A stretch of 64,000 nucleotides of DNA, taken from positions 682,001 through 746,000 of the forward strand of contig NZ_JANFMV010000001.1 in NCBI RefSeq assembly GCF_024385575.1, read 5' to 3'. The notes beneath the pieces were generated by a model. It was not told the DNA's origin. It did no database searches and saw only the letters and a list, made by a program, of their open reading frames with translations. This document shows positions 45,547-53,724 of the stretch, in pieces. Made by a program: the position numbers and the translations under genes. The number at the start of each line of letters is the position of its first letter. Position 1 is the stretch's first letter. Origin of the DNA: Rhizobium sp. NRK18. GTDB lineage: Bacteria; Pseudomonadota; Alphaproteobacteria; Rhizobiales; Rhizobiaceae.

Positions 45547-46599
45547 TTGGCGAAGAAGGGGATGAGCAAGGGCGGGCCGTTGCCTTCCAGCATCGGCGGC
45601 AAACCGACGATGGCGGATGTGGCGGATTATGCCGGCGTTTCGACCATGACCGTGTCGCGCGCTTTGAAGAAGGACGGCCGCGTTTCCGAGGAGACCCGCA
45701 AGCGCATCCTCGAAGCCGTCGATCAGCTCGGCTACGTGCTCGACCAGGCTGCCGGTTCTCTCTCCTCGCGGCGCACGGGCTTCGTCGCGGCGCTCGTTCC
45801 CTCGATCAACAACTCCAACTTTTCCGATACGGCACGCGGCATCACCGACGCGCTCGAACAATCGGGGCTCCAGCTTCTGCTCGGCTACACGGATTATTCG
45901 ACGGAGAAGGAGGAGAAGCTGATCCAATCGATGCTGCAGCGGCGGCCGGAGGGCATTATCCTCACGGGTGGATCGCATACGCCCCAGGCCCGGCGGATGC
46001 TGCAGAATTCCGGGATCCCCGTGGTCGAGACCTGGGAAATCCCCGAAGAGCCCATTGGCCACGTCGTCGGTTTTTCCAACAGTGAGGTGATGGCCGATCT
46101 TGTCCGGGCGCTGGCCGCCAAGGGGTACCGGAAATTCGGCTATATCGGCGGCACGTCGGCCCGCGACACGCGCGGCAGCCTGCGCCGCGCCGGCTTCTTG
46201 AAGGCGGTCGAGGAACTCGGGCTGGAGCCGGGGCGGCTGATTTCCTTCGGGGTGCCGCCGATTTCCATCGAGCAGGGCGCGCAGGCCGTCGTCTCCATGC
46301 TGGAGCGCTGGCCGGACACGGAAGTCGTGCTCTGTGTTTCCGACCTTTCGGCCTTCGGCGCGCTGATGGAATGTCAGCGGCGCGGCATGAAGGTGCCGGG
46401 CGACATCGCCATCGCCGGGTTTGGCGACTACGAAATTTCGGCTTTCTGCCACCCCCGCATTTCGACCGTGAATGTCGGATGCTACGATATCGGCCGGCTC
46501 GCCGCGCAGAGGCTGCTTCAGGCGATTTCCGGCGAAGCAGTCAGCGGCGACGAACTGATCCTCACCCCGTACAAGGTGATCCTGCGCGAAAGTGCCTGA
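45547..46599 (+). CDS. LacI/GntR-family repressor of the idonate/gluconate regulon
   Basis: A 350-residue regulator starting at TTG 45547 behind GGGAGG. The helix-turn-helix is at about 20-45 (PTMADVADYAGVSTMTVSRA) with the hinge helix near 60-75, followed by a periplasmic-binding-protein-like effector domain (ALVPSINNSNFSDTARGI, ... AIAGFGDYEISAFCHPRIST). It resembles gluconate repressors such as GntR and IdnR of E. coli. The TGTTATCGATAACA sites before the surrounding units, including a weak one before its own gene, make it the probable regulator; gluconate, idonate or a derived phosphate would be the inducer. Confidence 0.92.
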   Translation: MAKKGMSKGGPLPSSIGGKPTMADVADYAGVSTMTVSRALKKDGRVSEETRKRILEAVDQLGYVLDQAAGSLSSRRTGFVAALVPSINNSNFSDTARGITDALEQSGLQLLLGYTDYSTEKEEKLIQSMLQRRPEGIILTGGSHTPQARRMLQNSGIPVVETWEIPEEPIGHVVGFSNSEVMADLVRALAAKGYRKFGYIGGTSARDTRGSLRRAGFLKAVEELGLEPGRLISFGVPPISIEQGAQAVVSMLERWPDTEVVLCVSDLSAFGALMECQRRGMKVPGDIAIAGFGDYEISAFCHPRISTVNVGCYDIGRLAAQRLLQAISGEAVSGDELILTPYKVILRESA

Positions 46600-46647
46600 T
46601 CCCTTTCCACTCCACTTTTCAATGATCCATACCGAAAGGCCCTCATC

Positions 46648-47073
46648 ATGTCTTATACCCGCCCCGCCACCGCGCTGACCCACAAGGGTGTCATGGCCGC
46701 CTTGACCGCTGCCATCGCCAAGGCCGAGGAGATGGGTGTCCCGCAGGATATCGTCATTGTCGACCAGAGCGGCGAGACGCTGGCGAAATTCCGCATGGAC
46801 GGCGCCAAGTTCACCTCGATGCACACGGCATCGGCAAAGGCCATCACGGCCGCCTCGATCAACGCCGCCACCGGCAACATGCCGCCGGAATTCGGCACGG
46901 CGGCGGGCATCGCCTCGCAGGGGCGGGTGACGCATCTGAAGGGCGGTCTGCCGATCCGCTTCTCCGGTCTTCTCGCCGGCGCCATCGGCGTTGGCTCGGG
47001 AAAGGGTGAGGAGGATGTTGCCGTGGCGCAGGCAGCGCTTGCCGCCATCGGCGCGGATCCGATCGAGGTCTGA
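46648..47073 (+). CDS. GlcG/HbpS-like (DUF336) protein
   Basis: A 141-residue protein of the GlcG/HbpS fold: THKGVMAALTAAIAKAEEMG, then VIVDQSGETLAKFRMDGA, then GGLPIRFSGLLAGAIGVGSG. The family is common in glycolate, glycerol and sugar-acid operons, and one member binds haem, but the role there is mostly unknown. It follows the LacI gene by 48 bp and is probably co-transcribed; its own site is AAAGG before the ATG. Confidence 0.88.
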   Translation: MSYTRPATALTHKGVMAALTAAIAKAEEMGVPQDIVIVDQSGETLAKFRMDGAKFTSMHTASAKAITAASINAATGNMPPEFGTAAGIASQGRVTHLKGGLPIRFSGLLAGAIGVGSGKGEEDVAVAQAALAAIGADPIEV

Positions 47074-47116
47074 AATTTCGACGATCCGCGTGATCGGCAG
47101 AGTTTCAGATTGAAAA

Positions 47117-47130
47117 TGTTATCGATAACA
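47117..47130. promoter_or_regulatory. LacI-type operator 4 (perfect palindrome)
   Basis: TGTTATCGATAACA again, extended to a 16-bp palindrome by flanking A and T. It lies 92 bp before the gluconate 5-dehydrogenase start, directly after TTGAAA (47110-47115), which could serve as -35. Confidence 0.85.
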
Positions 47131-47222
47131 TATATCGAGTACGCAATGCCGCATTGAGCGGCCGGGCCGGGTCTGCCAGTCTGGCCGCTTGATACGCAAA
47201 CAAGAATTTCGGGAGGAAAGTC

Positions 47223-47987
47223 ATGTTTCCATTGTTCGATCTTTCGGGCAGCCGCGCGCTGATCACCGGCTCCAGCCAGGGCATCGGCCTCGCGCTCGCC
47301 CATGGGCTTGCGGCGCACGGGGCCGAGGTCATCATCAACGGCCGCAATGCGGATAAGGTGGAAGAGGCGCGCAAGGAACTCTCCGCCAAGGGCTACACGA
47401 GCCACGCAGCCATCTTCGATGTGACGGACAAGGCCGAGGTAGATGCGGGCATCGCCAAGATCGAAGCGGAGATCGGCGCGATCGACATTCTCGTCAACAA
47501 TGCCGGCATGCAGTTTCGCACCCAGCTTGAGGATTATCCGGCCGACAAGTTCGAGCTTTTGTTCAAGACGAACGTGACGAGTGTCTTCCTGGTCGGGCAG
47601 GCGGTGGCGCGCCACATGATCGCCCGCGGGCGCGGCAAGATCATCAACATCGCCTCCGTGCAGAGCGAACTCGCCCGTCCGTCGATCGCGCCCTATACGG
47701 CGACGAAGGGCGCGGTCAAAAACCTGACCAAGGGTATGTGCACGGACTGGGCGAAATACGGGCTTCAGATCAACGCGATCGCGCCCGGCTATTTCAAGAC
47801 GCCGCTCAACCAGGCCCTGATCGACAATCCGGAATTCACCTCCTGGCTGGAAAAGCGCACGCCGGCCGGACGTTGGGGCGATGTCGAGGAACTGATCGGC
47901 GCCGCCGTCTTCCTGTCGTCGAAGGCGTCCTCCTTCATCAACGGCGAAACGCTGCATGTCGATGGCGGCATTACCGCCTGCCTTTGA
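47223..47987 (+). CDS. Gluconate 5-dehydrogenase (short-chain dehydrogenase)
   Basis: A 254-residue SDR that would interconvert 5-keto-D-gluconate and D-gluconate (IdnO/Gno type). The cofactor loop is TGSSQGIG (15-22), NNAG at 92-95, and the catalytic Ser145, Tyr158 and Lys162 (SVQSELARPSIAPYTATKGA). The start follows GGGAGGAAAG. It is first in an operon with gluconokinase and a beta-hydroxyacid dehydrogenase, behind operator 4. Assignment among SDRs rests on similarity to IdnO and on the neighbours. Confidence 0.9.
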   Translation: MFPLFDLSGSRALITGSSQGIGLALAHGLAAHGAEVIINGRNADKVEEARKELSAKGYTSHAAIFDVTDKAEVDAGIAKIEAEIGAIDILVNNAGMQFRTQLEDYPADKFELLFKTNVTSVFLVGQAVARHMIARGRGKIINIASVQSELARPSIAPYTATKGAVKNLTKGMCTDWAKYGLQINAIAPGYFKTPLNQALIDNPEFTSWLEKRTPAGRWGDVEELIGAAVFLSSKASSFINGETLHVDGGITACL

Positions 47988-47996
47988 GGAGAAGAC

Positions 47997-48494
47997 ATGA
48001 CGTTGATCGTGGTGATGGGGGTGAGCGGTTGCGGCAAGTCCTCCATGGGGGCGGCGTTGGCCGACAGGCTCGGCTTGCCGTTCGTGGAGGGTGACGCCCT
48101 GCATCCGGCGGCCAATGTCGAAAAGATGTCGAAGGGCATTCCGCTGACCGACGAAGACCGCTGGCCCTGGCTGGAGAAGGTCGGCGAGACGCTGGCGGCG
48201 ATGCGCGCGGACGGTGGCGGGATTGCATCATGCTCCTCGCTGAAGCGGGTCTATCGCGATGTCCTGCGGCGCAAGGCGGGCAATGACCTCATCTTCGTCC
48301 ATCTGCACGGGTCGCGGGAACTGCTTCTCGAACGCATGACGCACCGTCCCGGCCACTTCATGCCGGCCTCGCTGCTCGACAGCCAGCTGGCGACGCTGGA
48401 AGTGCCAGGGGCAGATGAAAACGCGATACCGGTCGATTGCGCGGAACCGCTGGAGACGGCCGTCGCTCGCGTTGCGGCACTGATCGGAAACTGA
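47997..48494 (+). CDS. gntK: Gluconokinase
   Basis: A 165-residue kinase phosphorylating D-gluconate to 6-phosphogluconate, which enters the Entner-Doudoroff and pentose-phosphate routes. The P-loop is GVSGCGKSS (8-16), followed by the family's FVEGDALHPAANVEKMSKGI, PLTDEDRWPWL, and the lid region RMTHRPGHFMPASLLDSQLA. Length is normal. It lies 9 bp after the gluconate 5-dehydrogenase gene. Confidence 0.95.
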   Translation: MTLIVVMGVSGCGKSSMGAALADRLGLPFVEGDALHPAANVEKMSKGIPLTDEDRWPWLEKVGETLAAMRADGGGIASCSSLKRVYRDVLRRKAGNDLIFVHLHGSRELLLERMTHRPGHFMPASLLDSQLATLEVPGADENAIPVDCAEPLETAVARVAALIGN

Positions 48495-48514
48495 ACAAAA
48501 CGGGAGGCCGGAGG

Positions 48515-49405
48515 ATGGCAGACAGGGATGCGCTGAAAATTGCGGTGATCGGGGCCGGCATCATGGGATCGGCGATCGCCACCCGTCTTCTCGAAACCGG
48601 CCAGACGGTCACCACCTTCGATCTCGATGCCGAAAAGGTCGCGGCGCTGACGCGCAAGGGCGCCCAGTCGGCCGAGACGGTCGCCGCCGCTGTCGGCGCC
48701 TCCGATTTCGTGATCCTCAGCCTCAACCATGCCGATATCGTGCGGGCCGTGGTGTTTGGCGAGACGGGTGTAGCCAAGGCCGCGACGGCCGACAAACTGC
48801 TGATCGACATGTCTTCGATCGATCCGAAGGATACCGCCGACATGGCCAGGAAGCTGGCCTCCGAGACCGGGATGAAGTGGGTCGATTGCCCGTTGTCGGG
48901 CGGTGCGCCGGGCGCACTTGGCGGGCGGCTGACGATCATGGCCGGCGGCGACGAAGCCGATTTCGAGCGGGCCCGCGCGGTCATGCAGCATCTCGCTGCC
49001 AACTATACGCTGATGGGGCCGAATGGTGCCGGCCAGACGGTCAAGCTCATCAACCAGCTGTTCTGCGCGGTCGCGTTCCAGGCGGTCGCCGAGGCGGTGA
49101 AGCTTGCCGAGGCGGGCGGCGTCGATGCCGCCCGGATTCCCGCCGCGCTGAAGGGCGGACGGGCCGACAGCGCCATCCTGCAGGAATTCATGGGCAAGTT
49201 CGCCGCGCGCGACTACACGCCGACGGGGCGGATCGACAACATGCTGAAGGATCTCGACAGTCTCCAGGCCTTCGCCCTGAAGACGAAGACACCATTGCCG
49301 ATGACCGGTCCGGTCGTCGAAATCCACCGTCTGCTCTGCGCCGCCGGGCTTGGTCCGAAGGATTCCGCTGAGATGATGCGGCTGCTCGACGGCGACCTCG
49401 GCTGA
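48515..49405 (+). CDS. Beta-hydroxyacid dehydrogenase (3-hydroxyisobutyrate / 6-phosphogluconate-like family)
   Basis: A 296-residue enzyme starting MADRDALKIAVIGAGIMG with GGAGG just before. The Rossmann motif is GAGIMGSAIA, the substrate loop DCPLSGGAPGALGGRLTIMA, and the catalytic lysine falls in GQTVKLINQLFCAVAFQAVA. Relatives act on 3-hydroxyisobutyrate, tartronate semialdehyde and L-threonate or other aldonates. The position after gluconokinase suggests a sugar-acid substrate, which remains unknown. Confidence 0.88.
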   Translation: MADRDALKIAVIGAGIMGSAIATRLLETGQTVTTFDLDAEKVAALTRKGAQSAETVAAAVGASDFVILSLNHADIVRAVVFGETGVAKAATADKLLIDMSSIDPKDTADMARKLASETGMKWVDCPLSGGAPGALGGRLTIMAGGDEADFERARAVMQHLAANYTLMGPNGAGQTVKLINQLFCAVAFQAVAEAVKLAEAGGVDAARIPAALKGGRADSAILQEFMGKFAARDYTPTGRIDNMLKDLDSLQAFALKTKTPLPMTGPVVEIHRLLCAAGLGPKDSAEMMRLLDGDLG

Positions 49406-49469
49406 AGGCCACGGTCAGGCATTCCAAAATTGCGATGACTATCCGCTTTTGGGCTTGACGGTTCGCAAT

Positions 49470-49483
49470 TGTTATCGATAACA
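49470..49483. promoter_or_regulatory. LacI-type operator 5 (perfect palindrome) over a promoter
   Basis: TGTTATCGATAACA, 34 bp before the ABC ATPase start. TTGACG at 49455-49460 and TAACAT at 49479-49484, 18 bp apart, form a likely sigma-70 promoter with the operator covering the -10 box, as at operator 1. Confidence 0.85.
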
Positions 49484-49517
49484 TAACTTCATCAAGAGGC
49501 TTTGGGAGGAGCGTCTA

Positions 49518-51014
49518 GTGGGAGAGAGCCAGCTTCTGGAATTTCGATCGATCACGAAGGAGTTCGGGGGAACCCGTGCGCTTTCCGACGTGTCGATCGA
49601 TCTGAAGGCCGGCGAAATACTGGCTCTTCTCGGCGAGAACGGGGCGGGAAAATCGACGCTCATCAAGACGCTGGCCGGCATCCACAAGCCCGATGGCGGT
49701 GAAATCCGCTTCCGTGGCGAAGCCTACGCCCATCGTCCCCCGAAACCCAATGAACGCCAGCCGGTCGCCTTCATCCATCAGGATCTCGGCCTCATCGAAT
49801 GGATGACGGTCGGAGAAAACGTTGGGCTGGCGCAGGGCTTTTCCATGCGCTCCGGCCTGATCGACTGGTCGGGAACGGAGAGGCGCGCGGCGGAAGCGTT
49901 GAAGCTGGTCGGTTGCGATTTCGATCCCTCGACACGGGTCTCCAGCCTGACACGGACGGAAAAGTCGCTCGTTGCGATCGCCCGCGCTTTGGCGGTCGAG
50001 GCGGACGTGCTCGTTCTCGACGAGCCGACGGCGAGCCTTCCGGCCGACGAGGTCGAGCGGCTGTTTGCCGCGATCCGGCCGCTGAAAGAACGCGGCGTCG
50101 GCATGATCTACGTATCCCACCGTCTGGATGAAATCTTCCGCATTGCCGACCGTGTCGCGGTGCTGCGCGACGGCAAGCTCGTCGGCCAGAAAGAGGTCGC
50201 CGATACGACGCCGGCCGAACTGGTGCAGATGATCGTCGGCCGTTCCACCGATGAACTCTTCGTCAAGGCCGCGGCCAACCCGGGCAAGGCCGTCGTCGAA
50301 GTGCGAGACCTGCAGTGCGCCGGTACGGCTCCGATCTCCTTCGACATTCGCAAGGGCGAATTGCTCGGTCTCGTCGGTCTTCGCGGCGCAGGCCAGGAAC
50401 TCATCGGCCGGGCGCTTTTCGGGGCTGAGGACTTCGACGGCAAGATCCTGCTGAACGGCGAGGCGCCCGATCTCTCGAGCCCGCTTGCGGCCATGCGCTG
50501 CGGCATCGGCCTGATCGCCCGCGACCGAACGGAAGAATCGGTCGCGCTGTCGCTGTCGGTGCGCGAAAACACCTTTCTCAATCCGGCTGCCGGCAAGCGC
50601 AGCCTGTTTTCCTTCCTCACGCCGCGCAGCGAAGCGGCGCATGCGGAGTTCATCGGCCAGTCAGTCGGTCTCAGGCCGAACGATCCGGACCTGCCGGTCG
50701 AAGCGCTTTCGGGCGGCAACCAGCAGAAGGTCGTCGTTGGGCGCTGGCTGGCGACCGGCCGCAAGCTCCTGATTGCCGAGGACCCGACCGCCGGCGTCGA
50801 TGTCGGCGCCAAGGCGGACATCTACCGGCTGATCGCCCGTGCGCTCGAAGCCGGTCTGGCGGTCGTCGTGGTGTCCACCGATTTCGAGGAAATCGCCCAT
50901 ATCTGCCACCGCGCGCTGGTCTTCTCGCGCGGCCATATCGTCAGTGAACTTGCCGGAGAGGCGTTGACGACGCCCGCGTTGATAACCGCGGCCTCCGCCT
51001 CCGAAGCGGCTTGA
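49518..51014 (+). CDS. Ribose-type sugar ABC importer ATPase (two nucleotide-binding domains)
   Basis: A 498-residue CUT2 ATPase starting at GTG 49518 after GGGAGGAG. The N-terminal domain has Walker A GENGAGKST and Walker B VLVLDEPTASLP. The signature region there is degenerate (SSLTRTEKSL), which departs from the usual LSxGxxQ. The C-terminal domain has a degenerate P-loop (GLRGAGQELIG, typical of RbsA) and the signature LSGGNQQKVVVGRWL. Together with the permease and binding protein it should import the sugar acid or sugar used by this regulon. Confidence 0.93.
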   Translation: MGESQLLEFRSITKEFGGTRALSDVSIDLKAGEILALLGENGAGKSTLIKTLAGIHKPDGGEIRFRGEAYAHRPPKPNERQPVAFIHQDLGLIEWMTVGENVGLAQGFSMRSGLIDWSGTERRAAEALKLVGCDFDPSTRVSSLTRTEKSLVAIARALAVEADVLVLDEPTASLPADEVERLFAAIRPLKERGVGMIYVSHRLDEIFRIADRVAVLRDGKLVGQKEVADTTPAELVQMIVGRSTDELFVKAAANPGKAVVEVRDLQCAGTAPISFDIRKGELLGLVGLRGAGQELIGRALFGAEDFDGKILLNGEAPDLSSPLAAMRCGIGLIARDRTEESVALSLSVRENTFLNPAAGKRSLFSFLTPRSEAAHAEFIGQSVGLRPNDPDLPVEALSGGNQQKVVVGRWLATGRKLLIAEDPTAGVDVGAKADIYRLIARALEAGLAVVVVSTDFEEIAHICHRALVFSRGHIVSELAGEALTTPALITAASASEAA

Positions 51015-51027
51015 ACGGGAGAACAGC

Positions 51028-52065
51028 ATGCAGTCGATCGAATCCACGGCGCTTGAGCCGACCAAGGCGGAAATGAAAGGGCTGACGGTGGGCCAGCGGA
51101 TTGCCCGGCTGCTGCCGGTCTACGGCCTTGTCATCCTAACGGCCGCGCTGATCATTCTCTTCTCGATCATGCTGCCGCGGACCTTTCCGACGCTCCTGAA
51201 CCTGCGCTCGATCATTTCCGACAAAGCGATCATCGCGCTCCTGTCGCTGGCGGCGATGATCCCGATGGCGGCGGGCCGCATCGACCTGACCATCGGCTAC
51301 GGAATCGTGCTCTGGCACATCCTGGCGATCAGCCTGCAGACCATGTTCGGCCTGCCCTGGCCGGTGGCGGTGCTGATCGTGCTCGCGCTCGGGGCCTTCA
51401 CGGGCCTGTTGAACGGCCTCTTGGTGGAGGTCGCCAAGATCGACTCCTTTATCGCCACGCTCGGCACCGGCACGGTGCTCTACGCGCTGGCGCTCTGGCA
51501 TACGGGCGGCCGGCAGGTCGTCGGCGTTCTGCCGGACGGTTTTTACGCGCTCAACGGCACCATGCTCTTCGGCCTGCCGATCACCGGCTTCTACGTCATG
51601 ATCGTCGCCGTCGTCATGTGGATCGCGCTCGAATATCTGCCGATCGGCCGGTACCTCTATGCGATTGGCGCCAACCCCAAGGCCGCGGCGCTGAACGGCA
51701 TTCCTGTGCGCAAGTTCGTCATGGGCGCCTTCATTTCGTCCGGCTTCCTGTCGGCGATGACGGGCGTGCTGCTCGCCTCCAAGCTCAGGATCGGCCAGGC
51801 AAGCGTCGGCCTTGAATACCTTCTGCCGGCGCTGGTCGGAGCCTTCCTCGGCTCGACCACGATCAAGCCCGGCCGCGTCAACGTCTGGGGCACCATCGTT
51901 GGTGTCGTGATCCTGGCGGTCGGCATATCGGGCATTCAGCAATTCGGCGGTTCGTTCTTCGTCGAGCCGCTCTTCAACGGCGTGACCCTGCTGGTGGCCA
52001 TCGGCATCGCGGGATACGCGCAACGCAAACGCGGGGCGGTGAAGAAGGCCGCTCCACGGCAATAA
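51028..52065 (+). CDS. Ribose-type sugar ABC importer permease
   Basis: A 345-residue RbsC-like protein with eight to ten hydrophobic spans. Family features are IALLSLAAMIPMAAGRIDLTIGYG, GLLVEVAKIDSFIATLGTGT and YAIGANPKAAALNGI. The start follows GGGAGAACAGC, 13 bp after the ATPase stop. Confidence 0.93.
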   Translation: MQSIESTALEPTKAEMKGLTVGQRIARLLPVYGLVILTAALIILFSIMLPRTFPTLLNLRSIISDKAIIALLSLAAMIPMAAGRIDLTIGYGIVLWHILAISLQTMFGLPWPVAVLIVLALGAFTGLLNGLLVEVAKIDSFIATLGTGTVLYALALWHTGGRQVVGVLPDGFYALNGTMLFGLPITGFYVMIVAVVMWIALEYLPIGRYLYAIGANPKAAALNGIPVRKFVMGAFISSGFLSAMTGVLLASKLRIGQASVGLEYLLPALVGAFLGSTTIKPGRVNVWGTIVGVVILAVGISGIQQFGGSFFVEPLFNGVTLLVAIGIAGYAQRKRGAVKKAAPRQ

Positions 52066-52113
52066 GGCCAAGTTCCAGAGGGCTTGCCGGAATACTCAAA
52101 GGGAGGAATGAGC

Positions 52114-53214
52114 ATGAAACGCAGGACAATGATGAAAGCGACCGTCGCCATCGTGGCGATGATGATCTCCGCACCGGCCTTTGCCGATGCCATGGCGGAC
52201 GCACAGGCCGTCGTCGACAAGTACGCGTCGAAGGTGGACAAGTGGGACGGTCCGACGACCGGTCCGAAGGCGGCCGACGGCAAGAGCATCGTCGTTCTCG
52301 CCGGCGACATGAAAAACGGCGGCATTCTCGGCGTCGTCAACGGCATCCAGGAAGCGGCCGACGCCGCCGGCTGGAAGGTGACCGTGCTCGATGGCGCCGG
52401 CTCGATTTCCGGCCGTACGGCCGCCTTCGGACAGGCCATGGCGTTGAAGCCGGACGGCATCATCATCAACGGCTTCGACGCCGTCGAACAGGGACCGGCG
52501 ATGGAGCAGGCCAAGGCCGCCAACATTCCGATGGTCTCCTGGCATGCGGCGCCTGCCGTCGGCCCGGTTCCGGATGTCGGCGTCTTCGCCAACGTCACCA
52601 CGGACGCGATGGAAGTTTCCAAGGCCGCGGCCGACTGGGCCTATGTCGATGCCAAGGGCAAGCCGGGCGTCATCATCTTCACCGACTCGACCTACCAGAT
52701 CGCGATCGCCAAGGCCGACCGGATGAAGAAAGAGATCGAGGATCTCGGCGGCAAGGTGCTCGAATATGTCGACACTCCGATTGCCGAAACCTCGCAGCGC
52801 ATGCCGCAGCTCACCACGTCGCTCCTGCAGAAATACGGCGACCAGTGGACGCATTCGCTGGCGATCAACGACCTCTATTTCGACTTCATGGGTCCGTCGC
52901 TCTCCGCTGCCGGCATTCCCGGTGACGGCCATCCCGTCAATGTCGCCGCAGGCGACGGTTCGGAAAGCGCCTATCAGCGCATCCGCGCCAAGCAGTATCA
53001 GCAGGTCACCGTTGCGGAGCCGCTGAACCTGCAGGGCTGGCAGCTGGTCGACGAGCTGAACCGCGCCTTCGCGGGTGAGCAGTGGTCCGGCTATGTCTCG
53101 CCGCTGCATGTCGTGACCTCCGCCAACGTCGAATTCGACGGCGGACCGAAGAACACCTTCGATCCCGACAACGGCTACCGCGACGAATACAAGAAAATCT
53201 GGGGCAAGATGTAA
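52114..53214 (+). CDS. Ribose-type sugar-binding protein
   Basis: A 366-residue periplasmic-binding-protein-fold precursor starting MKRRTMMKATVAIVAMMISA, cut probably after APAFA. The ATG at 52114 has GGGAGG at the best distance. It contains IVVLAGDMKNGGILGVVNGI, KPDGIIINGFDAVEQGPAME, and SLAINDLYFDFMGPSL, typical of Peripla_BP_4 sugar-binding proteins. The ligand is likely idonate, gluconate or a related sugar, inferred from the regulon. A strong terminator follows. Confidence 0.92.
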   Translation: MKRRTMMKATVAIVAMMISAPAFADAMADAQAVVDKYASKVDKWDGPTTGPKAADGKSIVVLAGDMKNGGILGVVNGIQEAADAAGWKVTVLDGAGSISGRTAAFGQAMALKPDGIIINGFDAVEQGPAMEQAKAANIPMVSWHAAPAVGPVPDVGVFANVTTDAMEVSKAAADWAYVDAKGKPGVIIFTDSTYQIAIAKADRMKKEIEDLGGKVLEYVDTPIAETSQRMPQLTTSLLQKYGDQWTHSLAINDLYFDFMGPSLSAAGIPGDGHPVNVAAGDGSESAYQRIRAKQYQQVTVAEPLNLQGWQLVDELNRAFAGEQWSGYVSPLHVVTSANVEFDGGPKNTFDPDNGYRDEYKKIWGKM

Positions 53215-53230
53215 CCGGCCCACCTCCCGG

Positions 53231-53260
53231 AAAGGGCACGTCGAAAGGCGTGCCCTTTTT
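53231..53260 (+). terminator. Intrinsic terminator of the sugar importer operon
   Basis: AAGGGCACG and CGTGCCCTT pair perfectly over 9 bp with loop TCGAAAGG, followed directly by T residues. It lies 17 bp after the binding-protein stop. Confidence 0.9.
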
Positions 53261-53288
53261 GATGATCTCTCCCTTCAAGGTGCTTTCC

Positions 53289-53627
53289 ATGATCATTCGT
53301 TATGCCCTGTTCGAGGGTGAAATTCATGCTGGCAAGGAAGCGGCCTTCCGCGCCTATGTCAAAGACCGGCTGGTGCCGCTCTGGACGCAATTTCCGGGCG
53401 CGACGGAGGTGCGGGTCCTCGATGGGATGGAGCGTGACGAGGGTGCACCGGTCTACGCCATGGCGCTCGCCATCCGCTATCCGGACATGGAAACCTGCAA
53501 TGCCGCGCTGCAAAGCCCGGTCCGCTTCGAAAGCCGTGAAGTGACCAAGGGGCTTCTCGAGATGTTCACCGGCAGGGTGCATCACCACGTCTTCGACGCC
53601 AACGAATATCCGGTGAAGGCCCATTAA
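53289..53627 (+). CDS. Small dimeric alpha-beta-barrel-like protein
   Basis: A 112-residue protein starting MIIRYALFEGEIHAGKEAAF with AAGGTG upstream. The pattern of strand, helix, strand, strand and the conserved-looking late histidines (GRVHHHVFDANEY) suggests a ferredoxin-like dabb/EthD fold. Members act in sugar mutarotation, aromatic degradation or haem chemistry; no specific role can be given. The ATG lies inside the short spacer after the importer terminator, so it has its own promoter or relies on readthrough. Confidence 0.7.
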   Translation: MIIRYALFEGEIHAGKEAAFRAYVKDRLVPLWTQFPGATEVRVLDGMERDEGAPVYAMALAIRYPDMETCNAALQSPVRFESREVTKGLLEMFTGRVHHHVFDANEYPVKAH

Positions 53628-53724
53628 CCGTCCAGGGCTGTTGCCGTCACGGCGCTGATGAAGGGCATTGCAGATTGCAGGCGCTTGCTGCGATAGTCTC
53701 GCCGGGGTCTCCGGAGGATGAGCA

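Noticed and set aside
53082..53288. N-terminal extension of the small dabb-like protein into the binding-protein gene
   Set aside because: The extension overlaps the sugar-binding protein in another frame and includes the terminator hairpin; ATG 53289 has its own ribosome binding site.
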